From the NCBI GenBank assembly GCA_012064385.1, contig QRDG01000832.1:194730-258729 (forward strand): a stretch of 64,000 nt of DNA, written 5' to 3'. Shown here in pieces: positions 1-9,989 of the stretch. Position numbers and translations under genes: made by a program. Under the pieces are notes generated by a model that was not told the origin of the DNA, searched no databases, and saw only the letters and a list, made by a program, of their open reading frames with translations. Source of the stretch: Puccinellia tenuiflora (taxonomy: Eukaryota; Streptophyta; Magnoliopsida; Poales; Poaceae). Position 1 is the first letter of the stretch. Each line of letters begins with the position of its first letter.

Positions 1-1735
1 AATGACCTCCGGAGCATCGGAATCCCACCAAACCTTGCATGTGGACCTATGATATGTGTGTAAGTGTGTTGGAATGTTTGATTCTCCAAATGGTGCAAGA
101 CATAGCTCCCCGGTGTGACATTCCTCACGTTCGGGCCATAACACTTAGAAGATTCCTGGACGTGTAGGCTGAACTGACCCCGTTGCGGCTATACCGGGGC
201 CTAGAATGTGCCACATAGTACCACACCTGGTTTTCCATTTGTCTAATGCCTAAACAAACCTAAACCAATGAAAAAGTATGTTGGTGGAACCTCACGCGGA
301 GAAATCTAGGGGGGTAGACCGCCGGGGGCCCACAGACCGCCGTTTTCGGGGGGTATGAGCTCCGGAGCACCGGAATCCCACCAAAACTTGCATGTGGGCC
401 TAGGATATGTGTGGTAGTGTGTTGGAAGGTGTGATCCACCAAATGGTGCAAGGCATAGCTCCCCGGTGTGACCTTCCTCACTTTCGGCCGATAACACTTA
501 GAAGATTCCAGGACGTGTGGGCTGAAGTGCCCCGCTGCGGGTATACCGGAGGCTAAAATGTGCCAAAGGGTACCAAACCTGGTTTTCCATTTGTCTAATG
601 CCTAAAAAAACCTAAACCTATGAAAAAGTATGTTGGTGGAACCCCGCGCGGAGAAATCTAGGGGGGTAGACCGCCGTGGCCCACAGACCGCCGTTTCGGG
701 GGGAATGACCTCCAGAGCATCGGAATCCCACCAAACCTTGCTTGTGGACCTATGATATGTGTGGAAGTGTGTTGGAATGTTTGATTCACCAAATGGTGCA
801 AGACATAGCTCCCCGGTGTGACATTCCTCACGTTCTGGCCATAACACTTAGAAGATTCCTGGACGTGTAGGCTGAACTGACCCCGTTGCGGCTATACCGG
901 GGCCTAGAATGTGCCACATAGTACCACACCTGGTTTTCCATTTGTCTAATGCCTAAACAAACCTAAACCAATGAAAAATTATGTTGGTGGAACCTCACGC
1001 GGAGAAATCTAGGGGGGTAGACCGCCGGGGGCCCACAGACCGCCGTTTTCGGGGGGTATGAGCTCCGGAGCACCGGAATCCCACCAAAACTTGCATGTGG
1101 TCCTAGGATATGTGTGGTAGTGTGTTGGAAGGTGTGATCCACCAAATGGTGCAAGGCATAGCTCCCCGGTGTGACCTTCCTCACTTTCGGCCGATAACAC
1201 TTAGAAGATTCCTGGACGCGTGGGCCGAAGTGTCCCGATCGGGTATACCGGAGGCTAGAATGTGCCAAAGGGTACCAAACCTGGTTTTCCATTTTTCTAA
1301 TGCCTAAAAAAACCTAAACCTATGAAAAAGTATGTTGGTGGAACCTCGCGCGGAGAAATCTAGGGGGTAGACCGCCGGGGGCCCACAGACCGCCGTTTTC
1401 GGGGGGAATGAGCTCCGGAGCACCGGAATCCCACCAAAACTTGCATGTGGGCCTAGGATATGTGTGGTAGTGTGTTGGAAGGTGTGATCCACCAAATGGT
1501 GCAAGGCATAGCTCCCCGGTGTGACCTTCCTCACTTTCGGCCGATAACACTTAGAAGATTCCTGGATGTGTGGGCTGAAGTGTCCCGCTGCGGGTATACC
1601 GGAGGCTAGAATGTGCCAAAGGGTACCAAACCTGGTTTTCCATTTGTCTAATGCCGAAACAAACCTAAACCTATGAAAAAGCATGTTGGTGGAACCTCGT
1701 GCGGAGAAATCGAGGGGGGTAGACCGCCGGGGGCC
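1..1735. repeat. ~351-bp tandem satellite, block 1 (about five units)
   Basis: Using TTGGTGGAAC as the phase mark, units begin at about 281, 633, 984, 1335 and 1686, giving periods of 351-352 bp. Two unit types are visible. Type A reads CTATGATATG and GCTGAACTGACCCCGTTG; type B reads CTAGGATATGTGTGGTAG and GCTGAAGTG with a GGAGGCTAG end. The order is A (1-280), B (281-632), A (633-983), B (984-1334), B (1335-1685), so the A-B pair behaves as a ~703-bp higher-order unit. Short ORFs recurring once per unit on the minus strand follow from the periodicity and I do not treat them as genes. Confidence 0.9.
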
Positions 1736-1737
1736 CA

Positions 1738-1890
1738 TAGACTGCCGTCCCTGCTTCTTTGCCGTGCGTCGTCCTCTATCTTTGCCGTGCGCCGCTATCT
1801 TTGCCGTGCGTCGTCTCTTTGCCAGACGGCAAAGTTTTCTTTGCCGTGCGACGGCGCATGGCAAAGAAGCGATGCACGGCAGACGAAGGC
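1738..1890. repeat. Internal cluster of CACTA subterminal motifs (TTTGCCGTGCG)
   Basis: Several copies of CTTTGCCGTGCG and the inverse ATGGCAAAG/GACGGCAAAG occur within 150 bp, the same motif that fills the element end at 5205-5527. Here they are internal and directly abut satellite unit 5, which breaks off mid-unit. No TIR is visible at this position, so this is either a relic of another CACTA end or an internal copy of the subterminal region. Confidence 0.75.
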
Positions 1891-1904
1891 GGGAAGTGGT
1901 GGAA

Positions 1905-2147
1905 GAAGCACACGGATCCTGTGTTTCCTTCGAGCGCTTGTGAGCCGTTGGATCGGAAGCACACAGATCGTGTGTTTCCTTCGAGCGCTTGTGAGCCGTT
2001 GGATCAGAAGCACACGGATCGTGTGTTTCATTCGAGCTCTTGTGAGCCGTTTGATCGGAAGCACACGGGTCGTGTGTTTCTTTAGAGCGCTTTTGAGCCG
2101 TTGGATCAGGGGTGTGTTTCTTTTGAGGGCTTGTGAGCTGTTAGATC
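1905..2147 (+). repeat. 51-bp tandem repeat, four full copies plus a partial
   Basis: Copies start at 1905, 1956, 2007 and 2058, each opening GAAGCACACGGATC and ending GAGCCGTTGGATC; a fifth, degenerate copy runs from 2109 to about 2147. The period is exactly 51 bp, a multiple of three, so overlapping reading frames show an apparent 17-residue peptide repeat. I consider these frames incidental, because the repeat lies upstream of a TATA box (2188-2195). It may be a promoter-proximal minisatellite. Confidence 0.85.
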
Positions 2148-2187
2148 TTCACTCCCACCTCATCCACAGGTACACCTTCTAATCGCC

Positions 2188-2195
2188 TATAAATA
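2188..2195 (+). promoter_or_regulatory. Candidate TATA box inside the CACTA element
   Basis: The sequence reads CCTATAAATAGCG, a canonical plant TATA box, 40 bp after the 51-bp repeat array. The following ~490 bp hold no recognisable coding region. A second TATA-like string, CTATATAAAC, lies at about 2681-2690. The layout of repeats then TATA suggests a promoter region of the element or of a captured gene, but no transcript start or product can be assigned. Confidence 0.4.
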
Positions 2196-2775
2196 GCGAC
2201 GTCCCTACAGCGAACGGCACACAACGAGCGTCTACCTTTGCCACCGAACCCAATGGTTGGGTTTAGCCTACCTGCTGGCATGTTCCCTGGCATTATTGTA
2301 TTTGTCCTTGTTCGCCGGCCAGCCATTGGAGCCACCTCCTGTAGGTCGGTAAATAAGGACAACACAACGACGCTGTTGGAAACACAAGCCCTCAGGTAGG
2401 TTGAATCCAACCACTGGATTAGGGTGACACAATGATGAATTGCCGAGGAGGTGGGAGTGGTGGTGGTGGAAGTGGTAGCCATGCCCCTCGGTCGGATCCA
2501 AGCAGCTGCAAGGCACTCTGATGTTCTGCAATATTCCCAACACTTTTTGGGACGATCGTTAGATCACCAGAGATGTCTTGCAGCTGCTTGGATCGAAGGT
2601 CGATTTGCTGCTCATGACGATGCGAGACGGATGCGCAACTTCCGGATGGGCAAAACCAGTGTTGGATCAGGCACATGACCCTATATAAACCGTGTGTTTT
2701 GAGTGCCTGCAGCTGGTCGCCATCGTCCTCAGCCATGCAGCAGCGCGCAGGAGAGCGCCCACTTGCGCAGCGGCA
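2196..2775. other. Unassigned segment between the TATA box and satellite block 2
   Basis: Mixed-composition DNA with CTGCTTGGATC-type repeats: AAGCAGCTGCAAGGCACTC near 2500 and CAGCTGCTTGGATC near 2581. I recognise no domain in any frame. It ends where the satellite resumes in mid-unit at about 2776. Confidence 0.5.
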
Positions 2776-4995
2776 AGATTGCATGTGGACCTAGGATATG
2801 TGTGGAAGTGTGTTGGAAGGTGTGATTCACCTAATGGTGCAAGACATAGCTCCCCGGTGTGACCTTCGTCACATTCGGGCCATAAAACTAAGAAAATTCC
2901 TGAACGTGTAGGCTGAACTGTCCCGCTGCGGCTATACCGGGGGCTAGAACGTGCCAAATGGTGCCACACCTGGTTTTACATGTGTCTAATGCCTAAACAA
3001 ACCTAAACCTATGAAAAAGTTCATTCGTGGAACCTCGCGCAGAGAAATCTAGGGGGGTAGACCGTCGGGGCCAACAGACCGTCATTTTCAGGGGGAATAG
3101 ACCTCCGGAGCATCGGAATCCCACCAAAAATTGCATGTGGACCTAGGATATGTGTGCAAGTGTGTTGGAATGTGTGATTCACCAAATGGTGCAAGACATA
3201 GATCCCCGGTGTGACCTTCCTAACGTTCGGGCCATAACACTTAGAAGATTCCTGAACGTGTAGGCTGAACTGACCCCGTTGCGGCTATACCGGGGGCTAG
3301 AATGTGCCACATAGTACCACACCTGGTTTTCCATGTGTCTAGTGTCTAAACAAACCTAAACATATGTAAAAGTTCATTGGTGGAACCTCACGCGGAGAAA
3401 TCTAGGGGGGTAGACCGCCGTGGCACATAGACCGCTGTTTCGGGGGGGGGAGACCTCCGGAGCATCGGAATCCCACCAAAACTTGCATGTGGACCTAGGA
3501 TATGTGTGGAAGTGTGTTGGAATGTGTGATTCACCAAATGGTGCAAGACATAGCTCCCCGGTGTGACATTCCTCACGTTCGCGCCATAACACTTAGAAGA
3601 TTCCTGGACATGTAGGCTGAACTGTCCTGCTGCGGCTATACCGGGAGCTAGAATGTGCCACATAGTACCACAACTAGTTTTCCATGTGTCTATGGCCTAA
3701 ACAAACCTAAACATATGAAAAAGTTCATTGGTGGAACCTCGCGCGGAGAAATCTAGGGGGGTAGACCGTCGGGGCCCACAGACCGTCGTTTTCAGGGGGA
3801 ATAGACCTCCGAAGCACCGGAATCCCACCAAAACTTGCATGTGGACCTATGATATGTGTGGAAGTGTGTTGGAATGTGTGATTCACCAAATGGTGCAAGA
3901 CATAGCTCCCCGGTGTGACCTTCCTCACGTTCGGGCCATAACACTTAGAAGATTCCTGGACGTGTAGGCTGATCTGACCCCGTTGCGGCTATACCGGGGG
4001 CTAGAAGTGCCACATAGTACCACACCTGGTTTTCCATGTGTCCAGTGCCTAAAAAAACCTAAACCTATGAAAAATTTCGTTGGTGGAACCTCGCGCGGAG
4101 AAATCTAGGGGGGTAGACCGCCGTGGCCCACAGACCGCTGTTTCGGGGGGGTGACCTCCGGAGCATCGGAATCCCACCAAAACTATCATGTGGACCTATG
4201 ATATGTGTGGAAGTGTGTTGGAACGTGTGATTCACCAAATGGTGCAAGACATAGCTCCCCGGTGTGACCTTCCTCACGTCCGGGCCATAACACTTAGAAG
4301 ATTCCTGGACGTGTAGGCTGAACTGACCCCGTTGCGGCTATACCGGGGGCTAGAATGTGCCACATAGTACCACACATGGTTTTCCATGTGTCTAATGCCT
4401 AAAAAACCTAAAACTATGAAAAAGTTCATTGGTGGAACCTCGCGCGGAGAAATCTAGGGGTGTAGACCGCCGTGGCCCACAGACTGCCGTTTCGGGGGGG
4501 GTGACCTCCGGAGCATCGGAATCCCACCAAAACTTGCATGTGGACCTAGGATATGTGTGTAAGTGTGTTGGAATGTGTGATTCACCAAATGGTGCAAGAC
4601 ATAGCTCCCCGGTGTGACCTTCCTCACGTTCAGGCCATAACACTTCGAAGATTTCTGGACGTGTAGGCTGAACTGACCCCGCTGCGGCTATACCGGGGGC
4701 TAGAATGTGCCACATAGTACCACACATGGTTCTCCATGTGTCTAATGCCTAAACAAACCTAAACCTATGAAAAAGTTCATTGGTGGAACCTCGCGCGGAG
4801 AAATCTAGGGGGTAGATCGCCGTTGCTCACAGACCGCCATTTCGGGGGAGGGGGGGGGGGAATGACCTCCGGAGCATCGGAATCCCACCAAAACTTGTAT
4901 GTGGACCTATGATATGTGTGGAAGTGTGGTGTAAGGTTTAATGGTGCAATACATAGCTCCCCGGTGTGACTTTCTTCATGTTCGGGCGATAACAC
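2776..4995. repeat. ~351-bp tandem satellite, block 2 (six-plus units)
   Basis: The phase mark ATTGGTGGAAC (first copy ATTCGTGGAAC) recurs at about 3022, 3377, 3727, 4080, 4429 and 4780, a period of 350-353 bp. All units resemble type A of block 1, without the A/B alternation, so the two blocks have different amplification histories. The last unit decays near 4995 after a poly-G tract (about 4851-4860). A second G tract lies at 5044-5054. Confidence 0.9.
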
Positions 4996-5204
4996 GTGCC
5001 AGAATTCCACGAACACAGCTAGCTCCGAAACCCTAATATGTTGGGGGGGGGGGGGTTGAAGACGTAGAGTACTTGTCATAATGCAAAAGTATGGGTATAC
5101 ACACATTGTCTTAAGATGTAGTACTTGTCATATATTAAAAGAATAAATATAAGTATTAAATTAAGTGCAATAATGAAGTAAAAGAAGAAAATGCAACAAG
5201 GCGC
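4996..5204. other. Spacer between satellite and subterminal repeats
   Basis: Mostly AT-rich DNA with a poly-G tract at 5044-5054 and the string GTACTTGTCATA repeated at about 5070 and 5122. No coding potential or known motif was seen. Confidence 0.5.
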
Positions 5205-5527
5205 ATGGCAAAGACAAACATGCACGGCAAAGGTTGCTTTGCCGTGCGCCCGCTCTCCCCGCACGGCAAAGGTTCTCCCTTTGCCGTGCGCCTTGTTTTT
5301 TCTTTGCCGTGCGTGGTCCCTTTGTCGTGCGCCTCGGTAGAACTTTGCCGTCCACCATTTCTTTGCCGTGCGCTGATTTTTCTCTTTGCCGAGCGGGTTT
5401 ATTTGCCGTGCGTCGTCGTTGTTATGTGCCGTGCGTGGTCCCTTTGCCGTGTGCCTTGTCGACGGCCGCACGGCAAAGACATCTTTGCCGTGCGTAGACG
5501 CACGGCAAAGAAGTGCTGCACGGCAGT
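5205..5527. repeat. CACTA subterminal repeat field
   Basis: About 16-17 copies of a ~11-bp motif occur in both orientations: CTTTGCCGTGCG and its inverse GCACGGCAAAG, with variants such as CTTTGTCGTGCG. Opposed pairs (for example 5222/5237, 5263/5279, 5469/5483) could form hairpins. In CACTA elements such subterminal arrays are the binding sites of the accessory DNA-binding protein (TnpA-like). Reading frames across this block are artefacts of the motif. Confidence 0.85.
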
Positions 5528-5546
5528 GCCAGTTTTTCCCGTAGTG
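5528..5546 (-). repeat. CACTA terminal inverted repeat
   Basis: The minus strand reads CACTACGGGAAAAACTGGC from the outer end inward, the standard CACTA start followed by GGGAAAA. It fixes the element boundary at 5546, inside LINE sequence. Confidence 0.85.
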
Positions 5547-5780
5547 AGGGAAGCCAATAAGACAGCAGATGAACTAGCTAAGTTATACGAGGCGAACCAT
5601 GTGGAATGGGATCCCCTGGTTGTATCATGGATATAATCGCATACGATGTAACTCTTGCGGATGCTTAAAGTAGCAAGTTTCAGACATACTCTTTTCCTTA
5701 CTAGGGTATCTGAGGGGATTGGAAGGTTTTTAATGAGGCGGCTTGTTAGCTTAATATATTGTTATTTCAAAAAAAAAAAG
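5547..5780 (+). pseudogene. 3' end of a LINE: RNase H tail, 3' UTR and poly(A)
   Basis: The frame at 5547-5636 reads VREANKTADELAK and ends WDPLVVSWI. This matches the C-terminal part of the plant LINE RNase H domain (typical form VPREANxxADxLAK), the last domain of the polyprotein. A ~130-nt 3' UTR and an A11 tract (5769-5779) follow, as expected for a non-LTR element. The CACTA insertion cuts it at 5546, so everything upstream is lost or displaced. The family call is good; the clade is unknown. Confidence 0.7.
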
Positions 5781-7463
5781 GCGTCTAGGGGAACGAAAGG
5801 CTGTCACCAGTGCCGCTCACTAGGAGAGTAGTGTCGATGCCACTGTTGCACTGTTTACTGCTCATCTACCACGCTCATTGACATGGGCTACTCCATGGCT
5901 GCATCAACTGGGCAAGGTGTTCCACGTCGCCATCGCCTCTCATGCGATAACGCACATAGAAGGTGCTCACCCGCTATTCCACTTAAAGGAGGGTTCTTCC
6001 ACGAGATTAAGGTCCTTTGATATTTAGGTTAATCCTATAGTGTTAAGTCTAATCGTGGTATCCGATGAATGTTAATATCGTTTGAAACCCCAGTTCTACC
6101 TAAATAGACGTTGTCTGATCAAGGTGAGTTCGGATTGGTATGGACAAATGTTCGTGGTCATGTTGAAGTGCTCTTTATTCATGTTAAGTCCTAATGTTTC
6201 TTTGTTAAAGTTGATGATGCTGCTAAGTGCTAGATAGCCTTCACGTTAATGCCGATTTGTCATGTTTTTTAAATATTTTTTGTTACATGCAATTGATTAT
6301 TTTATGTCTTGTTAAATCAAGATGAATGTCAAATTAGCCCAAGTAGGCTTTGGCCAAGAACTTAGAAAGATGGGTATACTTTGTTCGATTTTAAAACCAC
6401 TGCATGCTTCTCCGACGAATGAGACATCCGCCGCCATAGAATGACCATCGTCTCTCTCGAACGGGAGCGGAAAAATCAAGGAGAGCGAGGATATCATGGA
6501 CTAGGGATTTTAGCCGACATAGTTTTGTTTGGCATGGGACAAATCCAAGCCGTCGGATCATATCAGATGGTTGAGGTTGACTAAGCCGTCTTATCGGACA
6601 TTCAGGCATGCAGGAAATGGAGTCGTCCGCTAGACTTGAGCCCAGGTTAACTTGGCACACCACCAAGTTTAATATTTACACCCACTAGGACAGTTTATCT
6701 TTATGTTTGTCAGTAGGCCTTGGACCAAAAAATACAATTTGAATTTTCGCATTTTACATTGCTTTGGTGCTTTAAAAAAAGGTTCATGGAAATATTTAAT
6801 GCACAGTTCAAATTGGAAAATTCTTAACTTTAATGGAATATTTATTTGGATTTTTTTCATGTGATAAGTGGTGGTGCCATTTTTTGGTATTTTAAGTGAT
6901 GATCTCTATTTTTGGTATCATTACAATGTTGAACTATTAATCTAAAAAATGATACTAATATTGAGAGCAATTATGTGTATCTCTCTTAAGTTTCTAAATA
7001 TTTTGTTTTGAAATTTATTTGAGCATGAAGTTTATGATAATGTCATAATAATTGCAATTGTTAACGATGTGATCATCACTAAATGTGTTGAGGCCATTTG
7101 GTTCGGTTTTCCTCACCGCATTGTATGGCTTAATAATACTGAGAAAATATGATACAATTTTGTATAAGTGCATTTTATGTATTTTGTAATGCACTGGTTA
7201 AAACACAATGAAGATTCATAATGGTGTTGATAAAATTATGATTAATGACCAAATAGTGTGATAACTAGCAAATGTACAATAAATCCAAATTGGACCACCA
7301 AAAAAGTCGTAAAAAGACTTGTTGTATATGCAAATCAAATATGCATGCTCACTAGTAAGGAATATTATATGGAAACCTAGATATTTTGGGCCATCCGACG
7401 TGTTGTATGTCGAAGGAAACTTCATACCCGAAATCAGAGCGTTAGGCAACATCTCTACACCAT
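5781..7463. other. Unassigned AT-rich region
   Basis: About 1.7 kb, mostly AT-rich, with only short uninformative ORFs. I found no transposon ends, domains or clear repeats. Its right boundary is the 5' LTR of the SIRE-type Copia. The last five bases, ACCAT (7459-7463), would be that element's target duplication. Confidence 0.5.
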
Positions 7464-7633
7464 TGAAAGAGCATTTCCTAAACCCCTTTGGTTTTGTGTG
7501 TTAGTTAACAACACTAGTGATAATCTAATATGATGCTAAGTGTTGTAGGATAATTGTCATATTTTTACCCTAAACATCTACCACCAAAAAGGGAAGTTTT
7601 GGCAGAGTTTTGTTGCTGCAGATAAACCTCTGG

Positions 7634-7966
7634 CCGGAGTCTCCGGTCTGTCAGGGCCGGAGTCTCCGGCCCCCTGGTTTTCCTGCCTTTCGCCAAGAGT
7701 GTGGTGCGGTACTGGATACTCCTCCGGAGTATCACCGTAGGGTGCCCGGAGTCTCCGGGTGGCCGGAGTATCCGGCCTTTGAAGACCGGAGTCTCCGGCC
7801 TGTCCTGCATCCTCGACAAGTTTCCGCCCGGGTGCGGAGTCTCCGCCAGCACCGGAGTTTCCGGTCCCCTAGACCGGAGTCTCCGGCCCATCTCCAAGCG
7901 TGCATGGTGTGGTGCGTCTCTGGATGCCAGTCCGGAGGGACCCCGGAAGGAGACCGGAGTCTCCGG
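7634..7966 (+). repeat. Array of 13-bp palindromes CCGGAGTCTCCGG in the LTR
   Basis: Exact copies lie at 7634, 7657, 7746, 7786, 7874 and 7954 (start positions). Variants are CCGGAGTATCCGG (7763), CCGGAGTTTCCGG (7852) and GCGGAGTCTCCGC (about 7834); the last keeps full pairing by paired changes at both ends. Each is a perfect 6-bp inverted repeat around one central base. Neighbouring starts are often 17-23 bp apart, near two helical turns. The array ends about 38 bp upstream of the TATA box, so an upstream regulatory role is plausible. Confidence 0.85.
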
Positions 7967-8003
7967 TCTAAGTGACCTCCAACGGTCAGAAATTTCAGAG
8001 GGG

Positions 8004-8011
8004 TATAAATA
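8004..8011 (+). promoter_or_regulatory. TATA box of the SIRE-type LTR, inside an inverted repeat
   Basis: TATAAATA sits in GAGGGGTATAAATACCCCTC (7998-8017), whose eight-base arms pair perfectly around TAAA. The position, ~720 bp before the LTR end, fits a U3/R boundary with a long R-U5. Confidence 0.6.
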
Positions 8012-8732
8012 CCCCTCCACCTACCTCAGGACACTTAGCTCGTCCAGCATTTATGAACCCTAATATTTGAGAGCTCAAATTCGCAAGATCTCCCAATTCC
8101 TCCATCCAAACGCGTTGATCTTTGGAGGATTGAAGGAGAAGACCTAGATCTACATCTTCACCAAGCCGTTCTTCATTTCCCCCTCATTCACTTGAGGATT
8201 CTTGTTTCGAGGGTTAGCATTGTGTTACCCTAGAATTCTTGTACTTACTACTTGTTGTATTTTTGGCAGTGTTGTTGATTTCGGAGCCCCCAATTCAGTT
8301 GTGGGTGTGTGCCCCAAGAACCTTGTAAGGGCTCCGGATTCCGCCTTGAAGGATTCCGATAGTGGAAGGTGAACCAAACCCTCGGGTGCGGTTCATCGGA
8401 GAATAGGGCGAGCCCTTTGTGGCATCTTGAGTAGGCCTCTTGTGGCGAGCTCACACCCCTTCAACGAGACGTACTCCCTTAACAAGGAGGAACTCGAGAA
8501 TACATCCTTGTCTCCGCGTGCTTCCCCTTTCGGTTACCTCTTTTCCTTAGTCGTCCCTACTTGTTTCGTTAATTGCCAAGTTGCTATAGTTTGCTTCTCA
8601 TATAGGTAAATTCACCGTAGTTGCATATCTAGAGAATTTACCTTTTTGTGTTAAGCCTAAAATCGAAAAAGAATTAAAAATTGGTGTAGCACCTATTCAC
8701 CCCCCTCTAGGTGCCCATACGATCCTTTCAAT

Positions 8733-8744
8733 TGGTATCAGAGC
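8733..8744 (+). promoter_or_regulatory. Primer-binding site (initiator tRNA-Met)
   Basis: TGGTATCAGAGC directly follows the LTR end (CA at 8729-8730, then AT). It is complementary to the 3' end of plant initiator tRNA-Met and sets the start of minus-strand DNA synthesis. Confidence 0.9.
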
Positions 8745-8780
8745 CAGGTTCTTAAGTTAGGCTTCACCGCCTAAGAGAGT

Positions 8781-9989
8781 ATGGGTGACGGAGATGATGT
8801 TACGGGTGGTAGCACCCCTCCGGTGTCCATGGATGATCTCAAGAATTTGGAAACAAGCTTGAAATCATCTATGGACACTCAAATGGAGGAGCTGTGTGCT
8901 ATGATGAGGCAACTCTTGAAGGCTAACACGCCACCCGCCACACCATCCCTAGAGGCTAATGCTTCCGCCACGCATAGTGGGGAGGGCGAACAACTCACTA
9001 ATGAACCCCCTCCTAAAATTGACAATGGGAAGAAGGAGTATCATGGTGTTCCATTTACGTACTCCGTCGACCCACCTATCCCGCATTATCATATAAACAA
9101 TAGGGGTGATCCACCTAAGTTTAATCCATCTTGTTTTACTAATTGGCAATTTTTGATGAGATCTCATATCAACAGCGCTTCGAGCGAGCTATGGAGAATT
9201 ATTCAAGTTGGGCTCAAGGTCGTCGATCCAAACAACATGACAAGAAGAGAAGTGGTGGATGGTCAACTTAATGACTTGGCTCTCAACATAATTCATACCG
9301 CCGTGGGAGAAAAGCACATGGCTCTCATCGAACTTGCCACCACCGCCAAAGAAGCTTGGGATATTCTCACTCAAGAGTTTGTCGGTAATGAGAGCATTCA
9401 AAGGAATAGATTTGAAGCCTTGAGCAACCAAGCCGAGGGCTTTTTCATGGTAGAGGGTGAAGATCATGAAGAAATGTATCGAAGAATCAAGACCCTTGCT
9501 ACTCAATTTCGAGCCCTTGGTGCAACCTATGTGGATGATGCTTGGATCAAAAGGAAGTATGTGAGCACCCTTTGGACGTTCGAATCCACCGACTTGAAGA
9601 GTCTCCAAGGAAGACACAATTACCACCTCATGTCATCAAATGAGGTCATGCAAGAGATGGCGGCATACAAGGTGGCCGCCAAGAACGCCGAAGATGCTCG
9701 AGCCCGAGCCATTGGAATGCATAGAGGATCTTCACTTGCTTTGAAGGCCAAGGTTGTGGAGCAAGAAGATGATGATGAGGCTCAAGAAGATGTGTCACAT
9801 TGGGATCCCAAAGAACTCCAAGATACTCTCAAGGACTATGCGGCTCTCACATCTAAAGTCTTTTGGAAGAGTCCATCCAAGGCAAGGGAATTTGTCAACA
9901 AGGCAAGTGGAAGGAAGGAGGGTGGCCAAAGAGTTCGTTCGTGCTACAATTGCCAAGATAAATATCACTTTGTGGCCGAGTCCTTTTGA
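8781..9989 (+). pseudogene. gag: SIRE-type gag, N-terminal part to zinc knuckle
   Basis: A 402-codon frame starts 36 bp after the PBS with MGDGDDVTGG, the natural first ATG of the element. The middle carries the Copia gag fold (UBN2/DUF4219-type), including FTNWQFLMRSHI and AWDILTQEF. The C-terminal zinc knuckle is damaged: C-X2-C-X4-H is present (CYNCQDKYH), but the last cysteine is replaced by serine and the frame stops immediately. A frameshift near 9985 moves the continuation into the next frame. Gag would form the capsid-like particle around element RNA. Many codons are intact, so decay is moderate. Confidence 0.8.

Larger units (their letters stand above)
1..5546. mobile_element. CACTA (DTC) DNA transposon, one end only
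   Basis: The right boundary is a CACTA-type terminal inverted repeat. Read on the minus strand the end begins CACTACGGGAAAAACTGGC (5528-5546), and a dense field of TTTGCCGTGCG / CGCACGGCAAA subterminal motifs lies behind it (5205-5527). The rest of the visible element is mainly a ~351-bp tandem array interrupted by a 1-kb block. The other terminus and any transposase gene lie left of the window, so autonomy and orientation cannot be judged. I see no transposase-like reading frame. The element sits in the 3' part of a LINE; the expected 3-bp target duplication on this side would be AGG (5547-5549), but its partner is not visible. Confidence 0.8.
7464..8730 (+). repeat. 5' LTR of the SIRE-type Copia
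   Basis: It begins TGAAAGAGCATTTCC and ends GATCCTTTCA, two bases before the PBS; length 1267 bp. The start resembles that of the minus-strand LTR at 43368-45562 (TGAAAGTGCATGG). A downstream segment (about 8270-8480, containing GTTGTGGGTGTGTGCC) also has its counterpart there. It contains a palindrome array at 7634-7966 and a TATA box at 8004-8011. Confidence 0.85.

Noticed and set aside
260..4600. Recurring minus-strand ORFs of 60-186 codons in the satellite
   Set aside because: They recur once per ~351-bp unit, with frames broken by single indels between units; no domain and no start context. They follow from tandem repetition.
5205..5636. 143-codon ORF joining subterminal repeats to the LINE RNase H tail
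   Set aside because: Only the last ~30 codons are real LINE sequence; the rest is repeat read-through over the CACTA boundary.
7634..7966. CRISPR-like array
   Set aside because: Repeats are 13 bp, spacers irregular, and the context is a plant LTR.
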